From assembly GCF_001761485.1 (NCBI RefSeq), contig NC_090770.1, forward strand, positions 930,001-994,000: 64,000 nt of DNA, read 5' to 3'. Below the pieces are notes generated by a model, which ran no database searches, was not told the origin of the DNA, and worked only from the letters and a program-made list of their open reading frames with translations. This document shows positions 1 to 12,213 of the stretch, piece by piece. The translations under genes were made by a program, and so were the position numbers. The stretch's first letter is position 1, and every line of letters begins with the position of its first letter. The stretch is from Yarrowia lipolytica. Taxonomy: Eukaryota; Ascomycota; Dipodascomycetes; Dipodascales.

Positions 1-2519
1 CATGTGATGTTGATGCCATGTGAGCCTTAGCAACCCATTGCATTCACATGAGATAAGTCTTGGCACCGGCTCATCCGAAGCTCCCCAATCATGCTGTTCC
101 AGATGTTTTGTGATGGAGAGCCTTGAAACTCTAAACTTCTCTGTCACCTGAGCCCCATATCGGTGTTTACTCAAGTTTTTAACTGCGAAATTGTTTTTTC
201 TCGTCTAGATAAAGCCTGGCGAGGCTGAGCTTTGAGCTTTGAGCTTTGAGGGGCTTCAGTTCGCGGGGCGATGCTGCGGGGGTGCTCATCTTCCGCGGCT
301 TCAGATGCGTCTGGTCGGATCGCGTTTTCGTTTATTATTTCCTCTAATGAGATTTGTTGTCGTCATCCCCAGACCTTCGACTGTAGGTAGGAGCGAAATC
401 ACGTTACGACATCCGACTGCCGGAATGCTGTAGAAATAAAAGAAAAAAGGATAGCCAAAACTCAAATAAATTGGTCACAATGGCAGATTGAGCTCTTTGT
501 CCTGGACTATGATGAACTCACGTTGGGGGAGTTGAGGGCTGAAGGGGCGGTTTTAGGAGAAAAATATAAACGTTGGGAGGGTAAAAAAAGCTTGCCGAGT
601 CGGACTTGGATCTCTGTCTTTTGCTTTTTCTGGTTACTTCTTCTAGAAGTTGCTCTGCAACCCTGTGGAGAAGCCCGACATATATTACTGGAGAGCATTT
701 AATCAAGCACCTTTTAGGGTTAAGTTCCTCACGGCCAGTAGGTTGTTTCTATTGATGGGTATGCAATAGGTGCACGTACTTAGTATTACTTGGTTTCAAG
801 TAATTTACAAGTACGTACCAACTAATTGTAGTTACTGTAAAATGATTATGATGTTAAACATATTATAGTTGTGATGTTTATGACAGTTATACTGTATATT
901 GTACTTGTATTATGCCGGTTCTTGTGCTTTTGGACAACTTCAACATTGAACGGAATGTATATCAATCCCTTATCGTTGGCCCTACTATTCAACAGTCGCT
1001 GAGAACGACCTTCATCTATTGTGCGACCAAAACAGCAGAAAATACCCGTTTATTTGTCTCGCCTAACCGATCCAAAAAGCTCACCGGCATCTTATTATCC
1101 CAGGATGGCATGCACCGATACCGCCGGCTTTAGAGCACTGTGCCGATATCGTACCTGTGCCGAATTTGAGCCGCCGCCGTGTCGCAAAAGTGAATCTGCG
1201 AATCTGTGATATTATGCTGATCATGGAGCACTGATGCAACTGACTGGCTCTTGTCCTTTTGTGGTATGAAGAACGACCTTGCTGAAGATCTCTGTTGAAT
1301 TGGCGCAACAACTCCTCGTAGTTTAAAAGATCATTCGATGTCACTATCGTACAAGTACTGTAACTCTCAGACCCACCATTCAGGCCAAAGAGATCCTTGT
1401 CCTGTACAAGATGCAGCTGAATGAGGGTTCTATTAGCGCAATAACGCAGGTGCGCAGAGAGCTCCAGTTCCCGTGTTAACTCGGATCATCTGGTATGAGA
1501 GAAAACAAAGACCCCTGGTACTGTCAATCCACAAGCTCGTCATCTCTCGCACGTCATACGTACGATACAAGTAAAAGTACGAAGTATCGATGCTTGTCCA
1601 GTTCATATCAAAACCCTGAAGGCAGCAGTCAAAACAAAAACTACATACAGAATCATAGCCGAAAGACCATCTGCCAAATTGCTGTCATTCTTGTCGACAA
1701 ATGTTCTCAAATGTTGTACCTCTAACCTCCCCACTCTTGTATAACACCATACAGTATCAGTATGTTACAATATTGTACCCATAGTCACTCGACAAAGCTG
1801 GCTAAGATTGTAAACCTCCGATGCCGACAATCACGTGATTCCCAAATACTTGCCCCCAATCCCCCTCCATCTGTCAGGAAATGATCCGACTTCCACGGAT
1901 GTACACATTACACATGCCGAATGACTGCAGACAAAGATTCACGTGACATTATAGCCACAACTCATACGCCCAAGGTTGCCAAAAAAAACAACCACACACT
2001 ACCACACCATACAATGCGTTTTTTTGACCCCGTTACTCTGCATACCCCATTGTTCGAGACCCTACAGCGCATGGCATGGGCCATGTTGCGTGACAAGGCC
2101 ATTGTGCTCGCGTGAGGACTGCAGCGCTCATTTTCAGGGCTAAATCCCAAACGCCAAAGTCCTCATTTCGCGGCCTGCATCAGTTTCATCTGTTGAAAGT
2201 CCATGAGAGTTTGTGTGCGGCCCCGAGCCTCACTCTGTATTCTGTCGATATTATACTTAGGGTTTCCGGATTTAGGACTAGCTCAACGTTCGGTGAGAGT
2301 TTAACTTTGTTGACATATCTTGTGTCTTTGTTCTTCTGTTCCAATTGCAGATGCACACATGTAGCTGCATGTAGGTGCAGCCTTGCAGTATGTGCCCCTT
2401 TGGCGGCACCACCACTCACGCTCTCCCGCAAGCTGCAACAGGCTCTGTACACCCAGATTATTGTCTCCGCAGCCTCGCCTTCACCCATCTCTCCTTTCTT
2501 CTTCAGCACCCATGGCACC
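1..2519. other. Long spacer without a convincing gene
   Basis: Only short open frames occur here and none has protein-like composition or clear CGA-arginine bias. On the minus strand a GTGAGT donor at about 532-527 follows a 60-codon open frame starting near 706. If real, it would be the first exon of a gene running off the left edge, but no matching acceptor is visible inside the window. The rest is AT-rich spacer with GTAC-type words. Confidence 0.5.
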
Positions 2520-3728
2520 ATGATACCCACCCCCGTCTATACCACCGAAGCGCATCCCATTGGCGTGTGGCAGGCCTGGTACTCGGACAATTTGGCGGCG
2601 ATTGAGGACTCCTCGAAATATGTCTTCTACGGCCCCAATGGCCATAACGACGGTAGCAACGACCTTCAGCAGATAGCGGTGCCTTTCTATCCCGAGTGGG
2701 CTGGACCTGTGGAGGGTAGCAACGGCAACGGAAGCAACGGGGGTCGGAATGGCAGCGGCACCAATGGCGGGAAAGGGTCTAGCAACAACTCCTCTGCGTC
2801 TCACGATATTGCGACTGTCGCCATCCCGACCCAGCCTCGCACGCCCCGCGACACGTGTCCCAAAACACAGACCTCAGCAAACATGCGCGTATATTCCCCC
2901 TACGAGTACACTGACAGTCTCAACAAGCGAGTGTGCTGGACGCCATATTTTTTGGGCACTGAACGACAGGAGTTTGACTCTCATCTGCGCATGTTTATGA
3001 ATTATTGCCGCTGGGCCAACATGAGACTACGACCGGCCCCGCAAGCGGAACGTGGCGACGTCAAAGCCGAGGTGGTGGTGACCACCCAAGCGGCTGGGTG
3101 CATGCTATCCCCAGGCACAAAACGACCGCGTAACAACGGCATGTTGGATAGTATCAGTGAAGCCCATGATAGAGCTAACGCCACAACCCCCACCTCGAAT
3201 GACAGACCGGGTGCAACAGCGGCTTCTTCTTCACCCCACGGCCGAGGCATGCCAAATGCGAAAAGACCGAGCTACGGGTCAGTACCGAGCTATGTGACGG
3301 CAGGTGCCCCAAACTATGTGGCGACATCGTCAACCCCAAGTTACACAGCAACTGCCGTCAATTCCACATATGCGCCTACAACAACGACCTCTACATCTTC
3401 GGGTGCCACAAACTCGCCATACACATTTCAACAGTCACAGCAGTCATATTTACCACCGCCACAACCGCCAACATCGAAATCAACAACCTCGTTGTCACCA
3501 TCAATCTCTTCCGGGTCACCCAACAATCAGAGCCTCACATCTGTGTCTTCAATCAGCAGCCCCGTGACTTCACCATATCAAACGCCGCAGACGCGCCCAT
3601 TGGTTCCCGAGGCAGCCCACGCCGCGCAAGCTGGGCAGCCGCCTTCCACCCAACAATTCTACTCGGCATACCAAAACTACTACAACCTATCCCCTCAGAA
3701 CGAGTTTCAGCCCTTTGAGGGAGACTAA
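2520..3728 (+). CDS. Unknown low-complexity Ser/Thr/Pro/Gln-rich protein
   Basis: I do not recognise this protein (402 residues from the chosen start). The frame is open from about 2112, but upstream of 2520 it has noncoding-like composition, so I chose the ATG at 2520 that follows a pyrimidine-rich leader. Residues 1-65 are compact and aromatic-rich. A Gly/Asn/Ser run follows at roughly 60-90. A second ordered-looking block with many Trp, Tyr, Arg and Cys residues lies around 130-175. The last 200 residues are disordered, rich in Ser, Thr, Pro, Tyr and Gln, with repeated SYxxTA/PSY motifs. This layout fits a nuclear or regulatory protein, but no named domain is visible. The start codon is the weakest part of the call. 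Confidence 0.6.
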   Translation: MIPTPVYTTEAHPIGVWQAWYSDNLAAIEDSSKYVFYGPNGHNDGSNDLQQIAVPFYPEWAGPVEGSNGNGSNGGRNGSGTNGGKGSSNNSSASHDIATVAIPTQPRTPRDTCPKTQTSANMRVYSPYEYTDSLNKRVCWTPYFLGTERQEFDSHLRMFMNYCRWANMRLRPAPQAERGDVKAEVVVTTQAAGCMLSPGTKRPRNNGMLDSISEAHDRANATTPTSNDRPGATAASSSPHGRGMPNAKRPSYGSVPSYVTAGAPNYVATSSTPSYTATAVNSTYAPTTTTSTSSGATNSPYTFQQSQQSYLPPPQPPTSKSTTSLSPSISSGSPNNQSLTSVSSISSPVTSPYQTPQTRPLVPEAAHAAQAGQPPSTQQFYSAYQNYYNLSPQNEFQPFEGD

Positions 3729-3776
3729 CTTGCCATTAACGGTGCCTATTCAACATGGCCCAACCAACCCCCAAAA

Positions 3777-4329
3777 GTGAGTATCTGTGTGGACTGGATT
3801 TTGTTCCTCACCAGCATGAATGTTTGTTATTGTTTATTGTGTGTACGCCGAAATTGTGTGCCCATTCTTGTGTCTGACGTTTGGTGATATTCTGTGCTTG
3901 ACGCCGTGTGACTCCTTTTCGAAATGACCTCCCCACATTTTGCTTCCCTCCTTCCTTTTGTTTTTCCCCTTCTTCTTCTTCTTATTCTTTTTTTTTTTTT
4001 TCCTTTGTCTAGAAAGACCTCTCCTATTCATTTCTCTCGCTTTTTTTTGTTTTTGTTTTTGTTTTTGTCACTCAGCTAATTAGCATCTCTCAGCCCAACT
4101 CAATCACAGAATGGATGCCACATTGCTGTGTCATTATCTGGCACTCGTGTCTCCCCTCTCACACATTCCCCGCGCACAGACTTCATATTTGTTCCTTGTC
4201 TCTCTGTTGTTTTTTCAACAGTATCCCTCTCTCTCTCACCCTGCAGCTTTTTCTCTCTCCTCTACAAGTGTACTTGCATCATTCAGGTTTCTTTCTTTTT
4301 ACTGCTTCTTCTAACAAGTCTAACATCAG
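3777..4329 (+). other. Intron-like segment (GTGAGT to CTAACATCAG)
   Basis: A perfect Yarrowia donor GTGAGTATC at 3777 and a branch-point/acceptor CTAACATCAG ending at 4329 bound 553 nt with a long pyrimidine tract before the acceptor. The donor follows the start codon at 3755 after 22 nt (ATG GCC CAA CCA ...). Splicing would encode only a 21-residue peptide ending near 4373. It could be a tiny spliced gene, a non-coding transcript, or a 3' UTR intron of the gene upstream. RNA evidence would be needed to choose. Confidence 0.3.
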
Positions 4330-5487
4330 AGCCAATGGACCAATGTCCACCACGCACCAATTCAAGTAAATAGTAATTGTTATTGTATTTATTTTATTGT
4401 TCACAACGCGAGCTAGGGCTATATCTGAACCTCCGCACACACCGAGGCACCATGGACGCTGTATTGATTTGAGCAATATATCAGGTCAAGGTTTTTAATT
4501 GATGTCATTTCATGTCGTATAATTGATTGATATTTATAACGGGAAAGTCGAAGACAAAAACGACAATTGGCACGGCAACAAGTGAGACAATTGGCGTTAG
4601 CCGGTGACGTTTCTCAAGCCCTAAATGATGCCTTGACCGTGAGTCTGAGTGCAGTAAGTGGACAGATGCTACTGAAACAAAAAAAATCTGTCGTCATTTT
4701 CAGTCGAGGCATTGTGTGCAGTTGGTACGACACTTTCTGCAGGTCTGTTCATGATTTTGATTCGTGCTCCAGTTTCTTTGTGTTGGTTTCAGGCACACAT
4801 GTGAACTGTTATGGCTGTATATCTTGCGGAGAATGGATGACTTTGTACTTCCAGGAACTGGACATGTCTTTACATTGTACAAAAAGAGCAATTCCTTTCC
4901 TTTAACTTGTCGTCTGTTTCCGAGTTTCTCATGGTTCAAGTCTGCTTTTGGTGACGAACATTTTCAAGGTTCCGAGGCATCCCCTGTCAGTCTTGCTGGA
5001 GGGGCTGATTGAAGAAAGTGCAACAGGTTGCTGTCGTTATGACACGGATTTTCTGTGGGCTGAGCAAGTTCTGCTTCGGCCTCGGTAGTTTCGGAATTAC
5101 ACAACTAAAGACAACTGGTACTTGTAATGTACTGTACTGTAGGGACCTCGGAAGACCGGCTAAAGCTGTCCCTTCCAATTGAAGAACTTCCCAGACAGAC
5201 AGGTAGAGACGCCAGTTTGCACAGTAGCTGTCTCCCGCAAATATTGAAGTTGATTTTTCGTACTTTGTTGTACATATAAGACTGGAGAGACCCCTACTTG
5301 TAGGGTCTTTTGACGTCTGCTCGGCAAAAACAGATACGAATGTGATTTTTGGTTCCAAAAGGTACTTATACATACAAGGGACCAATAGGTAACTTGTTCA
5401 GCCTCGATTCCACTTTGCATGGAATGTACGTTTTTCTGGCCTGTGTTCTACACCTCTCCCAGTAGCTACTGTACCAATCTATTGTCC

Positions 5488-5488
<1 letters not shown>

Positions 5489-5518
<30 letters not shown>

Positions 5519-5519
5519 G
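5489..5519. repeat. (TC)n microsatellite
   Basis: About 31 bp of nearly pure TC dinucleotides inside the spacer upstream of GPA1. Length variation between strains is likely. Confidence 0.8.
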
Positions 5520-7213
5520 CTCTAACTGCTGCTACCATCCATGTCTGTTCTGTAGGGTCCAAGTGCATGCACAAACAGATGCCGCCGTATTCGTACTCGT
5601 ACCATAAGTAGAAGAAAGAAAGACTGCGCCAATCAGCGTACCACTTGTTATGCAGAAGGACACAGGCCAGGCAAGAGTTGGACTGTCTACGCTGTCCTGT
5701 GTAACTGCCTTCACTCAAGATACACTACATGCAGCAAGGTGTAAGAGTGCCATTACTCTCTCACTTTCATCATTGATTGGAGAAACGGGTGAAACTTCGA
5801 GTTACTGATTCACAGCTACAAGCACCTGCAAAATGACATCAAAAGACCTTCACGATTGAGCCACAACTCCAGCCACTACCTGTAGTACATACTGCACATA
5901 CAATGAGCCGCAGGTATGTATAGGTGCAATTGTAATCTCTTGGCAACAACCGTCCATCCGGCAGTAAAAGACAACGAACCATTCATTCTGCCCGGACTCA
6001 CCAATGTCCCTTGTACAGTTGAAGTTTTTCCGCCCAAGACCGGAGATTTTAGACAGCAGAAAACCCCCCATAACGAAAAAAAACACATCGAGTAGTCACG
6101 TGGTTTAAGCACCACCACTTTACTTCTCATTGTCATGCCCCTATTCACCATATTGCCCTTGTCCATATTGACCAATAACCGAGGCACATGGGGGATGCAG
6201 GTGGAATTTTTCAAATCACGTGATTAATGGAGTGTGCATGGTTTCTCGTGACTTGGAACCTTGTTACGGATGACTTGAAAATGCAATGACACGGCACGGT
6301 TGTCCCCCTCTACAAGAGAGTCATTAATCATAAAGTACTGTACTGTACTGTATTCGCAATTACTTGTTCACATCTATGTGTTTAAGAGGTGGCAGGTATG
6401 ATGTGGGCGTGAGAATTAGTCTGTCTGACATTATCACGCTATGGGGCGTACAACTGGCGCGCTGGTGGTGTCAAAGTAATAATAAATGACTATATTAGAA
6501 ATAGACTCGCGTATAAAAATAATAACGGCGCCGACACGGACCCCGGAAATGACCCTCAGGAGATTAGGTACCAACGAAATCAGATATTCTGGGTTCAAAA
6601 GTCACGCCTTGCTTGGATGTATGTAGTTACCAAGCTCAGAATCTCGAGGTATCGGAGGTTGTGTGGAGTTTTCTTACAACCTTAAATTCTCCATTCCTAT
6701 CTCCGAAACATGGGACGAGGCTCGCGATAGGGCTGTGCAAAACACTGTCGTTCGTGTTCGAGGTCCGCGAAACGCAAAGGCGGATGCGTGTCTTTGCCGC
6801 TTTCTTGGGTTGTTGGTATTTCTTGGCTTATTTGGGGTCAGATTTATGTCCTCGTCTCCTTCTGCAAAACTCACTTGAAAATCATTTGTAAGCTGATATG
6901 TTGTTTTGGGCCCCTATTCCAAACTTAGTGGGGCCTCATTTTTGGCTTTTTGTGTTTTTGAGGTGCACTTTTTTTGGGAGTGGTCCAATTAAGCTCCGTT
7001 GGGACCAAAACAGATAGGGATTGCTTTTGTGTACATAATACTATTCCCTACCTGACATCACCACTCGAGGATAAGGAGGTCATTGGGGTGGTTGGATCAA
7101 TCTTCAGATACGTGATACGGACACTACGAGCTTCATATACACCCACACGCATTAATTCGCCCGACAAATAACGCCAGCCGCACACTAATACGCAAGACAC
7201 TCCACAAGACGCC

Positions 7214-8542
7214 ATGGGATGCACGAGTTCGAAGGAGGTCAAGCCTGGACCTAGCGGACCCTCCGCAACGGCAGGGAAGGCGAAACCAGCTAATACGGCG
7301 TCAAATTCGACAGCAAACACGAATTCCGCCGCCACCGCAAATGCAAACGCAACCAGCACGGCCAACAACACAACTACAACCCCGAACAGCGCACCAAAGG
7401 CCAGAGCTGGTGCAAACGACGCCACTAACGACACCGCCAACACGCCAGATGAAGAGAAGGAAGTGAAGACGCTTCTGCTGGGTTCCGGAGAGTCCGGAAA
7501 GTCCACCATCATCAAGCAGATGAAAATCATCCACCAGAATGGCTACACAGACTCCGAGCTCTATCTGTTCAAGAGCACCATCTATAAGAACCTGTTGGAT
7601 TGCGGTCGGGCTCTGCTGGCCGCCGTTGATAAGTTTGGACTGCAGGAGGAGCTTGCTGCCGAGGTTGGCCACAGCAACAAGACAGAGGCCATGGAGGCCA
7701 ACGATTTTGACTTTGTGGAAGACAAGGTCAATGAGGCAGAGCACCCAGTCTACACAGGTGGTAGAGGAGGCGTGGAGCAGTTCCAGATCATCTTGGACAC
7801 CCCCAACCCCAATGATAACAACACCAGCCTGAGCCCAGAGCTGGTGGATGCTTTGGATGCACTGTGGAAGACTGCGGTCGTGCAGGAGAAGCTTCTCAAG
7901 GGTCTGCGAAACCAGTTCTACCTGATGGACTCGGGCCCCTACTTTTTCCACAACCTACAGCGTCTCGGAGGAGCCCAGTACATACCCACTCAGGACGATA
8001 TTCTGCGAGCCCGAATAAAAACTACTGGTATCTATGAGACCAAATTCCGACTGGGCTCGCATTTGATTCACATGTACGATGTGGGAGGACAACGGTCAGA
8101 ACGAAAAAAATGGATTCACTGCTTTGAGAATGTCACCTTGATCATCTTCTGTGTGGCTCTGTCCGAGTACGACCAGGTTCTGTTGGAGGAAAAGAAGGAG
8201 AACAGAATGAACGAATCGTTGGTTCTGTTCGACTCGATCATCAACTCACGTTGGTTTGTACGAACTTCTGTCGTTCTCTTCCTGAACAAGATTGATGTCT
8301 TCACCGAAAAACTTCCTCTTTCGCCCCTAGAGAACCAGTTCCCTGATTACATGGGCGGAAACGACATCAACAAGGGTGCCAAGTACATCTTGTGGCGTTT
8401 TACCCAAATGAACCGGGCTGGACTCAACATATACCCTCATTTGACTCAGGCCACTGACACCTCCAACATTCGACTGGTGTTTGCTGCCATCAAAGAGACC
8501 ATCCTGCAGAACGCTCTCCAGGACGCCGGTATCCTGACTTGA
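7214..8542 (+). CDS. GPA1: Heterotrimeric G-protein alpha subunit, GPA1 type
   Basis: G-alpha GTPase of 442 residues that couples a seven-helix receptor to downstream signalling at the plasma membrane. The N-terminus MGCTSSKE has Gly2 and Cys3, the usual myristoylation and palmitoylation sites. An unusual Ala/Asn/Thr-rich linker spans residues 10-75. The nucleotide-binding motifs are intact: G1 GSGESGKST (90-98), the switch I RIKTTGI with the conserved Arg, G3 [13 protein letters not shown]4 NKID and G5 TQATDT. An insertion in the helical domain (roughly 150-200) resembles the insertion in S. cerevisiae Gpa1, and the [11 protein letters not shown] segment also favours the pheromone-pathway class over GPA2. 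The assignment to the mating pathway is family inference. Confidence 0.9.
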   Translation: MGCTSSKEVKPGPSGPSATAGKAKPANTASNSTANTNSAATANANATSTANNTTTTPNSAPKARAGANDATNDTANTPDEEKEVKTLLLGSGESGKSTIIKQMKIIHQNGYTDSELYLFKSTIYKNLLDCGRALLAAVDKFGLQEELAAEVGHSNKTEAMEANDFDFVEDKVNEAEHPVYTGGRGGVEQFQIILDTPNPNDNNTSLSPELVDALDALWKTAVVQEKLLKGLRNQFYLMDSGPYFFHNLQRLGGAQYIPTQDDILRARIKTTGIYETKFRLGSHLIHMYDVGGQRSERKKWIHCFENVTLIIFCVALSEYDQVLLEEKKENRMNESLVLFDSIINSRWFVRTSVVLFLNKIDVFTEKLPLSPLENQFPDYMGGNDINKGAKYILWRFTQMNRAGLNIYPHLTQATDTSNIRLVFAAIKETILQNALQDAGILT

Positions 8543-8595
8543 TGTTGACATTGACTGTACAGTACCATTATATAACTTCCATTATTACTAATTTG

Positions 8596-8611
8596 TATAT
8601 ATATATATATT
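8596..8611 (+). terminator. (TA)n 3'-end element of GPA1
   Basis: A TATATA run about 55 bp after the GPA1 stop resembles the efficiency element of yeast polyadenylation signals. Similar runs follow THI4 and RPL35. Confidence 0.45.
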
Positions 8612-8820
8612 GATGATGTAACGTAGAACCGTATGTATAACAGCCAGGTGAACTGGAGGCAGAGAGCACAAATTTGCTACGCGGATCTTGGAAAAAACAA
8701 CCTTTCAACAGTAGAACAATGGTTTATTACATCACAAATGTATTGGTTCTCGAAGTAAGTATCAGCGCTATGGATTTTGATGAATTCGTTCACTTTTCCC
8801 ATTCTTCCCACATTTCTTCT

Positions 8821-9717
8821 TCATAGGTCGTCACCTTCGGGCCAGCAACACCAGGTGTACAAAAACTGGTCCCACCAGTTCTTTGTTTCCCCTTTCGTTA
8901 TCGGGGCATCTGTTTGGGGTCTGGCAGTATCAAAATCGGGTGTGGGTGATCTTTCTCGGGTCTGTCCAGCAATTGGAGCTCTAGAATAGGGATGAACAGC
9001 TCCTGGAACGTATCCATGATGGGATCTTCCACGATTTAGTCGTCGTGGGATATGCTTACTCTCCATTTCTGCCTGTTGAGGTGTCAACGGAGTGAGTGTT
9101 GGTGTCTCAAAAACCGGCATCCGAGGGGACGAGGTATCGAATACAGGGTTGAAGGGACCAATAGCGCTTGGAATGAACTTGTTTCGGATCTCACCTCCAT
9201 CAATTTGTTCAGGAGATTCAGAGTGTGATGACTCCGTTTCAATTTGGTCACTAATCTCATGTGAAGCCATGTATAGCTCAAGGCCGTTGTCCACTTTGGA
9301 GAAACTTCGCTTGCGTCCCTCATATTGGGCTCCATGTAGGGCCACTGGGCCAGAGACTCCTGCACCCACCCACCCCATCATGTATGTGTAATCTGCAGCT
9401 GTCTGGGGTGTCAGTTGTCGGTATCCTGCAACGACCTCCTTGGCATTAGGCAACGTTGTGGTATCATCGTTTTGACTCTGGCTGTTATACTGGCTGCTCT
9501 CGTTAGAGATGGCTGCCTGTGGGGCTATCATGGCAGCCACATTTGTAGATACGTCGATCACTTCTTCGGTATCCATAGTTGACGTGGAGGTATCTGTGGA
9601 GTTGTTTGGGGATCTTGAGAAGGGGGAATCTTGGGTTTGGCGATTGGTTGAGCCGACGGTAACATTTGAGGTGTTTTCTTCGATGGATATCACAACTGGG
9701 TCAGGTTTTAGCGACAT
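8821..9717 (-). CDS. Unknown Ser/Thr-rich protein with Cys-Cys tail
   Basis: A 298-residue protein I do not recognise. The N-terminal 90 residues are acidic, Ser/Thr/Asn-rich and disordered-looking. A short conserved-looking block (YMMGWVGAGVSGPVALHGAQ) sits near residues 112-131. The middle is again low-complexity with several SP/TP sites that could be phosphorylated. The C-terminus WWDQFLYTWCCWPEGDDL combines aromatic residues with adjacent cysteines, which might serve as a membrane or palmitoylation anchor; that is inference only. It lies 237 bp downstream of EFM7 on the same strand. Codon use is yeast-like and the frame is clean, so a real gene is likely. Confidence 0.65.
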   Translation of the reverse strand: MSLKPDPVVISIEENTSNVTVGSTNRQTQDSPFSRSPNNSTDTSTSTMDTEEVIDVSTNVAAMIAPQAAISNESSQYNSQSQNDDTTTLPNAKEVVAGYRQLTPQTAADYTYMMGWVGAGVSGPVALHGAQYEGRKRSFSKVDNGLELYMASHEISDQIETESSHSESPEQIDGGEIRNKFIPSAIGPFNPVFDTSSPRMPVFETPTLTPLTPQQAEMESKHIPRRLNRGRSHHGYVPGAVHPYSRAPIAGQTRERSPTPDFDTARPQTDAPITKGETKNWWDQFLYTWCCWPEGDDL

Positions 9718-9954
9718 TTTCAGCGACAGTTAGCAATGAGTAGCAGACAGCGATGGTGGTTGTTTAGGTGAATATCATCATGTTGAGCTTATATTGACAT
9801 TCTGTGTGTGTGCACAAAAAGTTGATTACAAAGGAGATTTATATTGATCTTTCGACCAGAACGATCACCAAGACTGCAAGAAACGAACATTACAATGAAA
9901 AAAAAAAAAGTACGCCCATACGCCCTAATCCATTCCCATGCATTTTTCTACTTG

Positions 9955-10776
9955 TTACTCCTTCAGGGTCAGCATGTAGCCAAACACCATTGATCGCAGC
10001 TCCTTGGTCTCCTCCTCCTCCTCGAACATAGGGTAGTACTTGAGCTCAAACAGTTTCTCGCTCTCAAATCCAGCTTCATCCTTTGCTCGTCGGAAAAAGT
10101 CCAGATCCTCGTTGAAGAGCTTGGCTCTGTGGGGAGTGAACACAACGAACACCTTTCCTCCGGGGGCCAACAGCTCCTTGGCAGATCGCACAAGCTTAGC
10201 ATGCTCAGAGTGGTTGAAGACGACATCTGAAAGAATGACCAGGTCGTAACCAGTGCCACCCGACATCTCAATGAGCTCAGAAGCATCGTTTCCCCAAATG
10301 AAACCTTCGACCTTCATGGATGAGACGTCAGCGCAAGGGGAAGGGCCAGAGAAGTCGGCATTCTTGGCATCCCAGTCCTTCTTCAGCTGGTCAACGTTGT
10401 ATTTGAGGTTGTAAAGCAGGTCAGCATCAGGGTAGTCAGTGATCACAACCTGCTTAGCACCAACGGCGTGGCACAGAAGAGACGGTAGTCCGGCTCCAGC
10501 TCCGAACTCAATGACCTTCTTACCCTCAACCAGCTCCTTGGAGTGCTCATCAAGGTAGTCAGAAGTCACCTTGCCAGCATTCCACAGCAAGTGACCCCAC
10601 AGTGGGTTCTTAGCGGTAAGACGCAAGTTGAAGTTGGTGGGCTCTTTGTACTCGGAGGCAGCCACGTGTTTTTCTTGACGGGCATAACTGTCGCTGCCAG
10701 GCTGCTCCTCGGGCTTGTAAAAGTCCTTGGGCTCGTCAAAAAGGCCTCCGGAGGCGAGATCTTCAATGTCAGACAT
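9955..10776 (-). CDS. EFM7: EF1A N-terminal/lysine methyltransferase Efm7 (Nnt1 family)
   Basis: A seven-beta-strand S-adenosylmethionine-dependent methyltransferase of 273 residues. The known family enzyme methylates the N-terminal glycine and a nearby lysine of translation elongation factor 1A in the cytosol. The SAM-binding motif I VIEFGAGAGLPSL lies at residues 88-100, followed by the acidic strand-2 motif VVITDYPD. A DLVILSDVVFNHSEH block follows around the active-site strand, and a short C-terminal domain ends the protein. The N-terminal motif GGLFDEPKDFYKPE is typical of Efm7/Nnt1. The start is the first ATG. The gene diverges from CDC4 across a 1.4 kb spacer. Length and motifs match fungal orthologues well. 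Confidence 0.88.
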   Translation of the reverse strand: MSDIEDLASGGLFDEPKDFYKPEEQPGSDSYARQEKHVAASEYKEPTNFNLRLTAKNPLWGHLLWNAGKVTSDYLDEHSKELVEGKKVIEFGAGAGLPSLLCHAVGAKQVVITDYPDADLLYNLKYNVDQLKKDWDAKNADFSGPSPCADVSSMKVEGFIWGNDASELIEMSGGTGYDLVILSDVVFNHSEHAKLVRSAKELLAPGGKVFVVFTPHRAKLFNEDLDFFRRAKDEAGFESEKLFELKYYPMFEEEEETKELRSMVFGYMLTLKE

Positions 10777-12213
10777 GTCAGTCAGTAATTTTTCGGTGGT
10801 TTCAAAATTTCAAAATTTAGACTTCAGATCAGGTTATGATGAAAAGCATAGGTTAAGAGTACTTTCCAGCTACAGTACGCTGAACGAGGTTATGACTCCG
10901 TTTAGTCTGGTTTCGTAGCTGAAAAAAAAATACCCTACTGGCTTGAGACCAACGTTAGCACACACGTCACAGTAGGACTGAGGGGTTTCTGTCTAGGTGG
11001 GGGAGATTGCAAACATTGGCAGTCGTATTATTATAATATTTTGAGATAATTTCGTTTCATGTCATTTAATTCGTTCCATTTGATTGCCTTTCCTGAAAAG
11101 AATTGTAAATTCGGACAATCGTATTGTTAAACACTTGCATGCATCGATTGTAGAACAACTCTGTGCCATGGTTACAGATAAATCTGGTTTGTCACGGTGC
11201 AATATGGTTCTTGGTGATGTTGGTGGTGGTTTGAGTGAGCAGAAGCCTGACAACGTGTGCGGAGACCCCATAATCGGGTGGTGCCTCATTTCTGAGATAA
11301 TAAATGTATTTAGGGGGACTATTAGGAGTGACACAATTAAGGGCGAGAGGGGCATGTTTAATCCGGCATTTATTTTCATTTATTCGTGTGTAATTTCACC
11401 ATCACGTGTGCTTAGTCAGAACCTTCAGTATCACCCCACATTGGACCATGCAGCCCACAAGTGGAGTTTGCTGCTTGGGGTGGCCCCTGCCTCCAGAGGT
11501 GCAATTTCCCACATGGGCTGGCCCACGCTAATGCTATGGTAACATCAGGCTGTGGAATCAAAAATCGGGAAAAACATCCATAAAAAGAGTGTAAGCAGTA
11601 TCTTTTTTACGCGCATTTTTCCGCAATAATATATTATCCGCCTGACCTTGCACACTCGTTTTTTTGGGCGTCTCCAAATCCGGCGAATATACCAACCTTA
11701 GTGGCGTTTTCAAACTCAGACTAGGTTCGGGGCGGAAATGAGACCGGAAGAGTGTGTGATGTGCGTGAAGATGGGAAATGTGCGAGATATATGAGGACAG
11801 GTGAGATTGACGGCATAAGTCATATCCGGCTCCTGGCTGAAAACGGTATGTGGTGTGGCATCTTAGCGCGGTGTAACAGTGACAATGCAGTAGTGCACAT
11901 CCTGTAAGTGCAAGTTGTGCAACAATGGCAAGGCACATACGGGTCAGAGAGACCGATACGAGGCAAGCGAAAAAGGCTACAGTAATATAATATGGTCAGT
12001 GAAAAGCCGACCGGACACAAAGCACAACACGCCAGCAGCATCATCCTAACTTTTTAGTCCGACAGCCACTGCGATCTCACTTTTCTACCACATCGCAACC
12101 ACACATTGGCGACCTCCACCTAAACTCTATCTTCCTGGTCTACGCTATCACTTTCTTTTGACATCACGACAACATCAAAACCTCATAAATCCCTCCCCAG
12201 CACCCACACCGCA
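10777..12213. other. 1.4 kb divergent spacer between EFM7 and CDC4
   Basis: No supported gene. A 152-codon open frame on the plus strand at 11084-11542 has noncoding composition. A CTAACTTTTTAG near 12045-12056 could be the acceptor of a 5' UTR intron of the downstream gene, but the donor (perhaps GTATGT near 11847) is uncertain. Confidence 0.5.

Larger units (their letters stand above)
3729..7213. other. 3.5 kb spacer with pyrimidine tracts and simple repeats
   Basis: No credible long coding frame. It holds a strong CT/T tract (about 3950-4010), a (TTTTTG)n tract (about 4041-4068), a (TC)n run (about 5489-5519) and an intron-like donor/acceptor pair listed separately. The right end is the GPA1 promoter. 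Confidence 0.55.

Noticed and set aside
2112-2519. N-terminal extension of the unknown protein upstream of 2520
   Set aside because: It starts at a non-ATG codon, and its composition is unlike coding DNA.
11084-11542. 152-codon open frame in the EFM7-CDC4 spacer
   Set aside because: Codon use is random and no domain is visible.
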